Source: Paenibacillus mangrovi
Lineage (GTDB): Bacteria > Bacillota > Bacilli > Paenibacillales > Paenibacillaceae
Assembly (NCBI RefSeq): GCF_022898935.1
Contig: NZ_JALIRP010000008.1
Coordinates: forward strand, 248,001 to 312,000
Reading direction: 5' to 3'
DNA length: 64,000 nt
Below, one piece after another: positions 25,431-33,762 of this stretch. Every line of letters begins with the position of its first letter. Position 1 is the stretch's first letter. The notes under the pieces are model-generated. The model was given only the letters and a program-made list of their open reading frames with translations, had not been told where the DNA came from and did not search any database. Position numbers and translations under genes: made by a program.

Positions 25431-27272
25431 TCAGTTATGAATCTGGTACAATGCCCGGATGCCTGCGCCATCCATGGCGATTTGCGGAGGAATATTGCTG
25501 CCGTCCCCTTCAACCGGGAAGCCCTTCCATACCGACTCATTCACGGTATGGAATAGCCATGGCCGGTACATCAGCGGCACCGAAGGAATATCGGTCAGCC
25601 AAATTTTCGTCAGTTCGGTGTACAGGGATTTCAGCTGCGCTTCATCAGAGATGGTAGGGATTTGGTCGATAATCTGATCGGCTTTGTCGTTTTTGTAGCG
25701 TCCCCAGTTCCAGAACGCCATTTCGCCGATCGGAGCCACCTTCTTGGAGTACATTATGTCATGCGCTCTGCTCCATGGTTGGCTCGGATTGACGCCGCCG
25801 GCAGGCGTGTTCATAATAATATCGAATTTGCCTGTCTGCAGATCATTCGTCCATACCGGAGCTTCAGGGAATTTAGTTCGAATTTCAATGCCGATCGCCT
25901 TAGCGCTTTGTGCTACGATTTCCAGCGCGGCGTTCCAGTCGGACCAGCCATAAGGACATTCCACATCAAATGGACCGAGGCGGGTGCCGTTCAGGACGCG
26001 GATGCCGTCTTTGCCCTTCTTCGCTCCGATTTTGTCCAGCAGGTCGTTAGCGGCTTTTACATCCGTCGTCCATTGCAGTGATTTGATCGCGTCTTTATCC
26101 ACGTATTTGGATTCCGCTTCGGTATTCAGTGTCAGCGAAGGCTCCATCGCGGCAGAATAGCCGCTCATTGCAAGATCCGAAATTTTCTTGTAATCGATGC
26201 TCATCGCAATAGCGCGGCGGACATCGACGTTGTCGATTCCTTTTTTGGACATGTTAAAGATAATGGACGGCATAGAGCCCGGAACATAATATGGAGCATC
26301 CTTCAGATAGGTTTTGATCGGAGCTCCATTCTTCCACATATTCCATACCTGCGGAATGAACTGCTGCGACACATCCACCTGACCGCTCTTGAATGCGAGG
26401 TCTCCGGCTGCATTGTCTTTGTAGATCACGTGTGTAATATATTTGGGAGCTGGCAGCTTGCCAAAAAGGGATTGACCCCAGTAATTATCGTCTCTGACAA
26501 TCGTAATCTTCTGATCGTTGTAGAAGTACATTTTGTACGGACCCGTGCCAACCGGATCAGCGTTCACTTCCTTGCGGATGGCCGTCAGATCGTTGTTCGC
26601 TTTCTTCTCGATCTCTTCCCACATATGCTTGGGCAGCATCGGAATAATCTCAATGCTGTCAAGCACGGTCAGCTTATTCGGATTATCCTTGTTCAGCTTG
26701 ATATTGACAGCGTTCGCACCATCAGCCGTTACTTCGGAAATATACGCCCAATAGCTGCTCCAGTTGATGTCATATTTCTTGCCGAGCTGATAGGTATATA
26801 CAACATCATCCGAAGTGAACGGCTGGCCGTCGCTCCATTTGGCATCCTTGTTCAGCTCCACATGCAGCGTGTCGTCCTTCCACTCATACTTCGTACCAAG
26901 CAGCGGCTCGAGCGCGCCATTCAGCTCGTTAATCATAAAGAGCGTTTCATACACAAGTTCTCTGGAGCTGCCGTAGCTAATCGGAAAGGCCGAATTACCG
27001 CTCAGCAGGTTGAAGTTGGTCGGCGCCCCCCATTGCAGGCCGTTGATGTACAGCGTTTCATTTCTCGGCGTTTCCTTCGCATCGCCCTTAGCCGATTCCG
27101 CTGCAGGCTCCTTGGCAGGCTCTTTCGTCGATGTATCGGCCGGTGTCTTGTTCTCTTCCTGGGTCTTCGGTGGTTCGGTCGCCGATGGCGGCTGCACACT
27201 TTCACAGCCTGCAAAGAGAACCGCTGCCATAAATAAGGCGACCAGCGGCTTGGAAGCAAGTTTCAGCTTCAT
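25431..27272 (-). CDS. Peptide-type ABC transporter substrate-binding lipoprotein (family 5)
   Basis: The start is ATG 27272 after GGGGGAA, giving 613 residues. The lipobox FAGC is at Cys23 (LFMAAVLFAGCES), followed by a Thr/Glu/Lys/Pro-rich linker of about 50 residues and an SBP_bac_5 domain. Landmarks are DVVYTYQLGKKYD, VGTGPYKMYFYN and the VDVRRAIAMSIDYKKI segment typical of OppA/DppA. It captures peptides (or other solutes) outside the membrane for the four downstream components. A weak cre-like site (27344-27357) lies in the upstream region. Confidence 0.9.
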   Translation of the reverse strand: MKLKLASKPLVALFMAAVLFAGCESVQPPSATEPPKTQEENKTPADTSTKEPAKEPAAESAKGDAKETPRNETLYINGLQWGAPTNFNLLSGNSAFPISYGSSRELVYETLFMINELNGALEPLLGTKYEWKDDTLHVELNKDAKWSDGQPFTSDDVVYTYQLGKKYDINWSSYWAYISEVTADGANAVNIKLNKDNPNKLTVLDSIEIIPMLPKHMWEEIEKKANNDLTAIRKEVNADPVGTGPYKMYFYNDQKITIVRDDNYWGQSLFGKLPAPKYITHVIYKDNAAGDLAFKSGQVDVSQQFIPQVWNMWKNGAPIKTYLKDAPYYVPGSMPSIIFNMSKKGIDNVDVRRAIAMSIDYKKISDLAMSGYSAAMEPSLTLNTEAESKYVDKDAIKSLQWTTDVKAANDLLDKIGAKKGKDGIRVLNGTRLGPFDVECPYGWSDWNAALEIVAQSAKAIGIEIRTKFPEAPVWTNDLQTGKFDIIMNTPAGGVNPSQPWSRAHDIMYSKKVAPIGEMAFWNWGRYKNDKADQIIDQIPTISDEAQLKSLYTELTKIWLTDIPSVPLMYRPWLFHTVNESVWKGFPVEGDGSNIPPQIAMDGAGIRALYQIHN

Positions 27273-27343
27273 GAGAATTCCCCCATTCATCACATTCACA
27301 CCTCATCTTCAAAAAGCTCCAGAATTTTAACTAAAACGCATTC

Positions 27344-27357
27344 TGGAAGCGCTTTCT
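27344..27357. promoter_or_regulatory. weak cre-like site upstream of the peptide transporter
   Basis: TGGAAGCGCTTTCT has the AAGCGCTT core of a cre site, but two or more consensus positions differ. Confidence 0.3.
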
Positions 27358-27420
27358 TGTACAAATGTATGTCTGCCTCCGCAAATCATGACTGAAATAT
27401 TTTAAGACTTGGGCAAACAC

Positions 27421-27440
27421 AAAAAAGCTGTTCCACAGCA
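27421..27440 (-). terminator. terminator of the FMN-riboswitch transporter gene
   Basis: The short stem GCTGT/ACAGC with a GGA loop is followed by TTTTTT on the minus strand, 120 bp after the stop. Confidence 0.6.
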
Positions 27441-27560
27441 TGATATGTTCCCTTTCGAGTAGCGGTTTACTTAATTAAACCTGTCTACTACTTTTAGGGG
27501 AGCATATCAGTGTGGAGACAGCCTTTGTAGACGTCTTTAAAAAAACTGCAACCCTTGCCT

Positions 27561-28511
27561 TTATGCCTCGCTTCTGCGTGAAATCACGAATAAAGCGGTC
27601 CAGATGAGTACGAATCCGCAGATCTGTGCAACGGTCACCATCTGATGAAATACGATCCAGTTGATGAGTACGCCAACCATCGGGAAGCTCAGCTCCGCAA
27701 GAGTCGCTACCGAAGCTTTCGTCGTCGTCAGGCCTTTATAATATACCAGCAGGCTGAGCAGCCCTGGAAGAAGAGCCTGCCCCAGCAGATTGAGAGACAC
27801 AGCCGCAAGTGGTCCCGCACCTGTTGGGATTTGCCAAGGATCGCCTTGGTAGATCGTAATGCCGAGCAGAAGCGGCAGAGCCAAAATAAACCGCAGTGAA
27901 GTTACGGTCTCGTATTCCATTTTACCGACCATCAAACGGCCCATAACGGTAGAGCCGCCCCAGAGTGCCGCTGCGCCGAGGGAAAGCAAGCTTCCCACTG
28001 TCACAAAATCATTCACATGGCCAAAGGGGAACGTAAATCCGAAGGTCAGCAGGTACGTACCCGCGAGCGCCAAAACCAGCAGCCATCCGAACTGCTTCGG
28101 CAGCTTTTCCTTCAGCAGCATACGCGCCATGAGAATGGCGAAAATCGGCTGCAGCTTTTGCAGCAGAAGCACAGCGTTCAAATCCCCGTGAGTCAGTCCT
28201 TGGGTAAAGAGTATCGTTGCAATGGCTGAGCCGCCCCATGATAGGAAGAGCAGTGCGCCGATATGACTCAGTTTGAGACCTTTCATTTCAGAGCGATGTT
28301 TCCATAATACCGGCGCCATAATCAGCGCAATAATGATATGCTCCAGCAAGACAATCTGCGAAGGAGTGATATGCTCCTGGAGCAAAATAATTCGGAAGAG
28401 CGGATCCGCCCCCCATAATGCTGCACCGAGGACAACTAGCCAAAAGCCAGCTCTCGGACGATCCGCCTGCTTGCACGCGGCGGAATTCAACTTAATGCTT
28501 ACGTTTCCCAT
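27561..28511 (-). CDS. EamA/DMT-family transporter under FMN riboswitch, probable flavin or flavin-precursor permease
   Basis: The start is ATG 28511, 9 bases after AAGGAGAT; the longer ORF reaches back through the terminator. The 316-residue protein has ten membrane helices in two EamA repeats (about 15-150 and 165-300), with GAALWGADPLF in the first and GAAALWGGSTVMG in the second. EamA proteins carry diverse metabolites. An FMN riboswitch and its terminator sit directly upstream, so riboflavin or a related compound is the inferred substrate, as for the DMT-type riboflavin transporter RibN of proteobacteria. The gene is monocistronic. Confidence 0.88.
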   Translation of the reverse strand: MGNVSIKLNSAACKQADRPRAGFWLVVLGAALWGADPLFRIILLQEHITPSQIVLLEHIIIALIMAPVLWKHRSEMKGLKLSHIGALLFLSWGGSAIATILFTQGLTHGDLNAVLLLQKLQPIFAILMARMLLKEKLPKQFGWLLVLALAGTYLLTFGFTFPFGHVNDFVTVGSLLSLGAAALWGGSTVMGRLMVGKMEYETVTSLRFILALPLLLGITIYQGDPWQIPTGAGPLAAVSLNLLGQALLPGLLSLLVYYKGLTTTKASVATLAELSFPMVGVLINWIVFHQMVTVAQICGFVLIWTALFVISRRSEA

Positions 28512-28550
28512 TTTCTTGATCTCCTTGCCTGAATACGGAGTCAACATTGG

Positions 28551-28590
28551 AAAACCCCCGTTGATCGACTTTAATCGACACACCGGGGGC
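28551..28590 (-). terminator. riboswitch-controlled intrinsic terminator (expression platform)
   Basis: On the minus strand the stem CCCCCG/CGGGGG is extended by a partly paired stem around a TCGA repeat and followed by TTTT. It lies between the FMN aptamer and the transporter start, as expected for transcriptional attenuation. Confidence 0.8.
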
Positions 28591-28642
28591 TGATCAAATA
28601 AGCCTGCCGAAATTGTAAAATTTCGCACAAACTTATTGCTTT

Positions 28643-28802
28643 GATCTTCTCCCATCCGGACTTTACCGTCGGCCCTGGAATCTCACCAGGTCAGTCGCTG
28701 CTTCAAACCTCAAAAACAGCGAGTCGCGGGCTTGACGTCTGTCTGCTTAATCGCAAAGGACGTTCACCGCCGGTCAGGAATTTCACCTTACCCCGAAGAT
28801 CC
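28643..28802 (-). ncRNA. FMN riboswitch (RFN element)
   Basis: On the minus strand the conserved RFN blocks appear in order: GGATCTTCGGGG, GGTGAAATTCCTGACCGGCGGT, AGCCCGCGA, GACCTGGTGAGATTCC, CCGACGGT and AGTCCGGATGGGAGAAGATC. The outer helix GATCTTC/GAAGATC closes the six-helix junction. When FMN binds, the terminator downstream should form and switch off the EamA transporter gene. A variable hairpin of about 60 bases fills the usual P3-P4 expansion position. Confidence 0.96.
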
Positions 28803-28969
28803 ATATTCATTTATTTTAGTATTTGTTAGACAGATCATACCATGATTTCACATCATCGTATGTTAAAGCCATCACATTGGTTACTTACGATAGTATAGCA
28901 CATATCTCAGTGATGGTGTCGGATTTTTTATAAAGGACATTTTTCCATCCGATCAAAGGTTTGAATCGA

Positions 28970-29992
28970 TTATTTTTGCTGCAGTAAAGCCAGAATAACG
29001 ACAACAGCCTCCGCGCGCGTCGCATGTGCGCTTGGTGCAAACACATTGCCGCTTCTTCCATTCATGATCCCTTTCTCTGCTGCCTCCGCAGCATATGGCT
29101 TGGCCCAAGCAGGGATTTGGCTGCTGTCCGCAAACTTGAGGCTTCCGGATTCTTGCGGAGCTGCCGCTCCATTCAGCGAACGAACAGCCATAGCTGCCAT
29201 TTCGGCGTGGGTAATCAGCTTGTTAGGTCCAAATGCGCCATTTTCATAACCGTTCATGATGTTCCGACTGACCGCCTCTTCCACATAGGATAGAGCCCAG
29301 GCAGGTATCTGCTTCGCATCCGTAAACTGCAGCGGCTGATGACTGCCTCCATCTGTTCCAATAGCACGAATCAGCATAGCGGCAAATTCAGCACGCGTCA
29401 CTTCCTTGTTTGGCAGGAATGTACCATTGGCGTATCCGGTAATCCAGCCCTGCTGTACCGCTTGAAGAATAGCCGTATTCGCCCAATGACCTGTGATATC
29501 TTTCAAAGCGACATCGGTAGATGTTGAGCCTTCCTCTACTGTAATTACGGGTTTGATAGCCGTTCCCCCTGTGTTCAGCTTGGAATCTACCAGCTTGACG
29601 TCATGGAGCGAGAGCTGTGCTGCTCCGGTCTGCAGTCTCTTAAACTTAATGACAGCCAGTTGAAGCGTACCGTTATCTCCTGCGATTTTCCCTACCTTGG
29701 TATGAGCGATCCGGATCTCCCCGTTCTTGACGATCGGATCGATGGAAAAGCCGCTGGTGCCTGAAGAAGCGCTTTGATAGGCAAGTTTTTGCACATCGTA
29801 TTTCAGCATGAAGTCGTAAGCGTACAAATCTTTAAGCTGTTCTCCGGTCACGACGACCGTAATTTCGTTTCCACTGACCGTTGATTTCATAGATATGGAA
29901 GGACCCGCATCCGCAGCCCATGCCTGCGTTCCTGAAGCAATCCATCCTAGCATGATCACAAATACGAGTATAGTGGCTATTTTTTTCACCAA
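28970..29992 (-). CDS. SLH-anchored surface protein with cohesin-like domain
   Basis: This 340-residue secreted protein has a signal peptide (1-27, ending AWA-AD) and a cohesin-like beta-sandwich at about 30-155 (ITVVVTGEQLKDLYAYDFMLKYDVQKLAYQ... then GTLQLAVIKFKRLQTG). Three SLH domains follow at about 163-222, 226-285 and 287-340 (DITGHWANTAILQAVQQGWITGY is the first). SLH domains bind pyruvylated secondary cell-wall polymer. Cohesins bind dockerins, and the gene follows one encoding a protein with a dockerin-like end (83 bp upstream), so it may anchor that protein at the cell wall. Confidence 0.87.
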   Translation of the reverse strand: MVKKIATILVFVIMLGWIASGTQAWAADAGPSISMKSTVSGNEITVVVTGEQLKDLYAYDFMLKYDVQKLAYQSASSGTSGFSIDPIVKNGEIRIAHTKVGKIAGDNGTLQLAVIKFKRLQTGAAQLSLHDVKLVDSKLNTGGTAIKPVITVEEGSTSTDVALKDITGHWANTAILQAVQQGWITGYANGTFLPNKEVTRAEFAAMLIRAIGTDGGSHQPLQFTDAKQIPAWALSYVEEAVSRNIMNGYENGAFGPNKLITHAEMAAMAVRSLNGAAAPQESGSLKFADSSQIPAWAKPYAAEAAEKGIMNGRSGNVFAPSAHATRAEAVVVILALLQQK

Positions 29993-30019
29993 TGGGTTTC
30001 ATCCTTTCAGACTGCAAAT

Positions 30020-30050
30020 CGCAGGAAACAGCCTAAGGCTGCTTCCTGCG
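30020..30050. other. strong hairpin between the two surface-protein genes
   Basis: A 14-bp stem (GCAGGAAGCAGCC against GGCTGTTTCCTGC, with one mismatch) and a three-base loop. On the minus strand no T-run follows, so partial read-through into the SLH gene is likely. On the plus strand a T-rich stretch follows. Confidence 0.65.
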
Positions 30051-30075
30051 ATTCGTTTTTTCAATAATATCGTTA

Positions 30076-33000
30076 TTACTTCGTATACCAGTCACCGATA
30101 ATCATTTGGGCTACAGCCGCCAGAGCACGGATCGAAATTTCCCCTTCGTTGAAGATGTCAGCCTGTGCCACACGACTCCAGTTGCTGTCAGTCGATTTAA
30201 TGCCGAAGTATTTGGCCATAATGGACAGGTCCTGAACGGACACTTTGCCTGCACCTGGCACAAGCGTAATCAGCTTGGTCTGGAAGACTGCCACCGCACT
30301 ATTCAGCGCGGAAACCGCAGTATCCACCTGCGACTGGGTAGCGGAAGCATTGTTTTTCACGGTTACGGCCGACTGGATCGCAGACTGCAGCGCTGTTTTG
30401 GCAGCAGCTGGATATTGTCCGACTTTGTCACCCGCAGCAGCGCGGTCATAGATGCTTTGTGCAGAAGCGATTACGGATGTCAGCACCGTTTTATCCGCCG
30501 GCTCGGATGGATACGGAATCACCGCATTTTTAAAGGTGTTCACCGCGCTTGTCAAAGCAGCCAGAGCCGTACCCAGCTGCTCTTGCGTTGCCGATGCATT
30601 GTTATATACAGCATTCGCCGCTTGAATGGCAGCCAGCAGGTCGGACTTCGCAGCAGCTGGATATTGTCCCGGATCCGTTCCGATCACCGCTTGATCAGCC
30701 AGTTTTTGTGCATTCTGAATGGCTGCCAGCAGTGCGCTTCGATCAACTGCTGTGACCTGAATATGAGCACTAGCAGCTCCTGTTCCGATTTCCTGCGAGG
30801 ATCCGTCTGAAGATGCTGTAAACGAAGTCACGGACAAGTCGGCTGTACCGGAAGCATCCGCCTTCAGCTTGCCATGCAGTTTGAACAGCTCACCGCTGTC
30901 TTTTACCACATGTGCTTCCCCAGTGCTCGCCATCAGAAGGCGAATTTGGCCATCATTCGGCTTGATGCCCGTTGCGAGCAGGCTGAGACCCTCCCTGGAG
31001 GAAGTAATTGCATTCTCAGCGAGAATCAGATTCCCATCCTGATCCGTTTGTGTGTCGAACGTCATTTTGGATGGGTCATATTGAATGGTCACGTCCATCG
31101 CTGTGAATGTGTATGTCAGTTTACTGACACCAACAGACAGGTCAATAGATGATCCTGCAACAGCGGATGCCGGGCCTGTCAACGTAGCCGTATTATCGGC
31201 CTCGCTGCCTGGTGACGATCCTGCTGGACGGATATCGCCCGGATTCAGCAGTTTGAGCTGATATGCATTTTTAAATATTGAAGAAATACCGGTAATGTCG
31301 ACCGCTGTTCCTTCAGGGAATGATTGCTTCAATATGTCTGCATTGACACCCGTACGGCTGTCTACGCGCACATGATTGGTTGTGCTGCCGTTAACCAGAT
31401 CAAATTCGAGCGAGCCGGTTACGGTCGCATAATTGCGAACGGTAACATTTTTTAGCGAAATCAATTGCCCTTGGTTGCTGTCGTTAACTGAATCTTGAAC
31501 GATAGCGACAGGAGCCGGAATATTGGCCTGATCATCCAGCTTGGCGACCTGAACATCATTCGTCAGCTCCACCTCAGAGTTGTAGATGGTCTTCTGGGCT
31601 GTGATTTTAATCTTGTCACCGACATGGTATCCCGTAGGCTTGCCCGGATATACATAGATGCCGGCCGTTCCGTCCTGCAGATAAAATCCATTCCCACCAA
31701 ATACGCCCGGCTCGGATGTAATAACGCCTTGAACCGTCACATAGGTGTTATCTGCAGCCGTTCTAGCACTGGCAATCGTGGTCAAATCCGGAATGGTTAT
31801 GATCGGACCGGATTCACCGGATCCATAGGCTCCGGCTTTATATGTGGATGGGTCGTACCATTTATAACCTGCTGCCGGTGTTGTCCATGGCTCGGTACCC
31901 GGAATTTCAGCCGAAGTGGCTGGGTCCTCGAGCGTTCCAAGCAGCGGGGTTGTTGAATCAAGCGTGATGCCTTGATTTTCAAAAGTTGTGTAATCTTCAT
32001 GCATAGCTAGCCATTCAACGGTTTGAACGAGGAATACGGCATCTTGCCCTTCGTTCTTAAATCCGTCAAAGGTCGTTTTCTTGCCTCCGTTATCCTCACG
32101 GACATAAGCAGGACTGGAGTCCTCTACAGGGGAAGAGTCGCCAATGAATGCCGCCTTGCCTTTTTCCAGTTTGGAAATGGCTGCATACGGGCCCTCATCT
32201 ACGCCACCGTTTTTGTATACACCGCCGGTAGGGAAATTTTTCTTGTCACTGTTTTCGACAGCGTTGTTCCATCCGGGAACATTTTTCGGTAGATATACGA
32301 CGCCCTTGACCCGTTTCGGATCCAAAACGACGAGTGTCGAACCGCTGTGCATCTCAACGTCATTGACACCTGCCGTAATGCCGAAAGTTTGATCGTATTT
32401 CACGGTATCTGTCTTCGTCACGTCTCCAACGGAGTTATAGCGGAAACGGACGCCAAAGTTCTGTCCGAGCCAATCTGTGCTTGTTACGTCCTTCATAGCG
32501 CTGGAAGCGGCCTCTGCCGTCGGCATGCCTTTGGTTGAATCACCGAAAGCACCGCGGCGGTAGCCATTCATGACCTCCGAGGAATCCCAGCGGTTCAGGT
32601 TCCGGTCGGAGTTGTAATGGTCAGAGATGAAGAAGATACTGCCGCCTTCCTTCACGTATTGCAGCATCGCATCCTGTTCGGAAGCTTTGAAAGGAATGTT
32701 GGCTTCGCCAATGATAAACACGTCGTACTGCTTCAGTTTGCTGAGCGTAATGGCTGGATTATCGTAGGACTGGGCATTCATCGGAAGAGTTCTTTGAAGC
32801 GCATCGACCTGGAAATTTGCTTTTCTCAGACCGTCGGCAAAATCGGAGAAGGCCCCATCAATGACCCAGTCAGCGGCACCAGCGGTTTGACCATGAGTCT
32901 CGTCAAAAAGCACCTTTTTGCCGGTACCGTCCGGAAGCGTGGTCGGAACGCCGATATTTTCGCTGCCTGGATCGGCAGGATTACCTCCGCCGCCATTGCC

Positions 33001-33462
33001 CGGATCTCCGCCGCCGGATTCACCGGCCACGGTCATTCCCGTTGGACTCTTAATACCGGGCATGCCGCTGTATGCGGTCAATGTTCCTGTAACCTGAAGC
33101 TTTTTGCCCAGATTAGCCGGATTCGCTTTCAGCCCAACTTGGGAACGGTAGTTGTTGGACACTTGAACATCGATAAGCTTGTCTTTATTGGTTTCACTTG
33201 GGGAGTCTGCGATCAGCACATTCAGGTCATCCTGAAATCCTGAGAAGATAAGCTTGGAATTGTATACCTCGCCGACAATATAGCCTTCGACCGTTGCCGA
33301 TTCTCCGCTGTTGTTCTTGGCAAGAGCCTGTGCCACAGTAAGTACAGAAGAAGCCGCCTGTGCCGGTATGTAGCCCAGCACGCTGGAAAAAATCAAAAAC
33401 ATTGCGAATAAAGAGCCCGCTAGCTTCCTGTTACGGATCTTCAAAGAATTGGCCATATTCAT
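30076..33462 (-). CDS. Large multidomain secreted protein with OB folds, cohesin-like, FIVAR and dockerin-like modules
   Basis: 1128 residues with a signal peptide (1-37, AQA-AS). An N-terminal OB-fold domain (about 40-145; TVEGYIVGEVYN) is followed by a Gly/Pro linker (148-175). Then comes a ThuA/GATase-like domain (about 185-485; VLFDETHGQ, YDVFIIGEAN, GGSIFFISDH). A second OB-fold of the exonuclease-associated type (565-720; YVTVQGVITSEPGVFGGNGF) and a cohesin-like sandwich (735-870) come next. Two FIVAR-type helical repeats (880-955, 965-1045; GQYPAAAKSDLLAAI and GQYPAAAKTALQSAI) lead to a dockerin-like end (1060-1128). No catalytic residues are certain. It is probably displayed through the SLH protein downstream. 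Confidence 0.82.
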   Translation of the reverse strand: MNMANSLKIRNRKLAGSLFAMFLIFSSVLGYIPAQAASSVLTVAQALAKNNSGESATVEGYIVGEVYNSKLIFSGFQDDLNVLIADSPSETNKDKLIDVQVSNNYRSQVGLKANPANLGKKLQVTGTLTAYSGMPGIKSPTGMTVAGESGGGDPGNGGGGNPADPGSENIGVPTTLPDGTGKKVLFDETHGQTAGAADWVIDGAFSDFADGLRKANFQVDALQRTLPMNAQSYDNPAITLSKLKQYDVFIIGEANIPFKASEQDAMLQYVKEGGSIFFISDHYNSDRNLNRWDSSEVMNGYRRGAFGDSTKGMPTAEAASSAMKDVTSTDWLGQNFGVRFRYNSVGDVTKTDTVKYDQTFGITAGVNDVEMHSGSTLVVLDPKRVKGVVYLPKNVPGWNNAVENSDKKNFPTGGVYKNGGVDEGPYAAISKLEKGKAAFIGDSSPVEDSSPAYVREDNGGKKTTFDGFKNEGQDAVFLVQTVEWLAMHEDYTTFENQGITLDSTTPLLGTLEDPATSAEIPGTEPWTTPAAGYKWYDPSTYKAGAYGSGESGPIITIPDLTTIASARTAADNTYVTVQGVITSEPGVFGGNGFYLQDGTAGIYVYPGKPTGYHVGDKIKITAQKTIYNSEVELTNDVQVAKLDDQANIPAPVAIVQDSVNDSNQGQLISLKNVTVRNYATVTGSLEFDLVNGSTTNHVRVDSRTGVNADILKQSFPEGTAVDITGISSIFKNAYQLKLLNPGDIRPAGSSPGSEADNTATLTGPASAVAGSSIDLSVGVSKLTYTFTAMDVTIQYDPSKMTFDTQTDQDGNLILAENAITSSREGLSLLATGIKPNDGQIRLLMASTGEAHVVKDSGELFKLHGKLKADASGTADLSVTSFTASSDGSSQEIGTGAASAHIQVTAVDRSALLAAIQNAQKLADQAVIGTDPGQYPAAAKSDLLAAIQAANAVYNNASATQEQLGTALAALTSAVNTFKNAVIPYPSEPADKTVLTSVIASAQSIYDRAAAGDKVGQYPAAAKTALQSAIQSAVTVKNNASATQSQVDTAVSALNSAVAVFQTKLITLVPGAGKVSVQDLSIMAKYFGIKSTDSNWSRVAQADIFNEGEISIRALAAVAQMIIGDWYTK

Positions 33463-33651
33463 TCCTTTCGTTCCTCCTCAATTTCTATTGAAATTTCACG
33501 ATCCCCTTAAAAGTAGCACCCATTTATTATTACAATTTGCTGAATCTGTAAAATCTTAACACATGTTCATAAGACCGCCTCCAGCACTATGGTAGTAGGA
33601 TTTTATAATAGAAAATAGGGATCTCATAAGCGCCTTACTCCTTATTTTTGT

Positions 33652-33695
33652 AAAAAAATACAGAGGTCTCAGGACATCCTGAGCCTCTGTTTTTT
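33652..33695 (-). terminator. terminator of the nucleotidase gene (bidirectional sequence)
   Basis: A long stem (CAGAGG-CTCAGGA and its complement, one bulge) is flanked by A- and T-runs, 70 bp after the nucleotidase stop. The remaining part of 33463-33762 shows no gene and should hold the promoter of the large secreted-protein gene. Confidence 0.85.
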
Positions 33696-33762
33696 GACAA
33701 AATATAGGATATGTTAACTATAGTAAATATGAAATCAGGTCCGCCCTGTCAGATCTTGTATA

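Noticed and set aside
28604..28630. separate small RNA hairpin near the FMN riboswitch
   Set aside because: The AAATTTTACAATTT hairpin lies between aptamer and terminator and is most simply part of the riboswitch expression platform.
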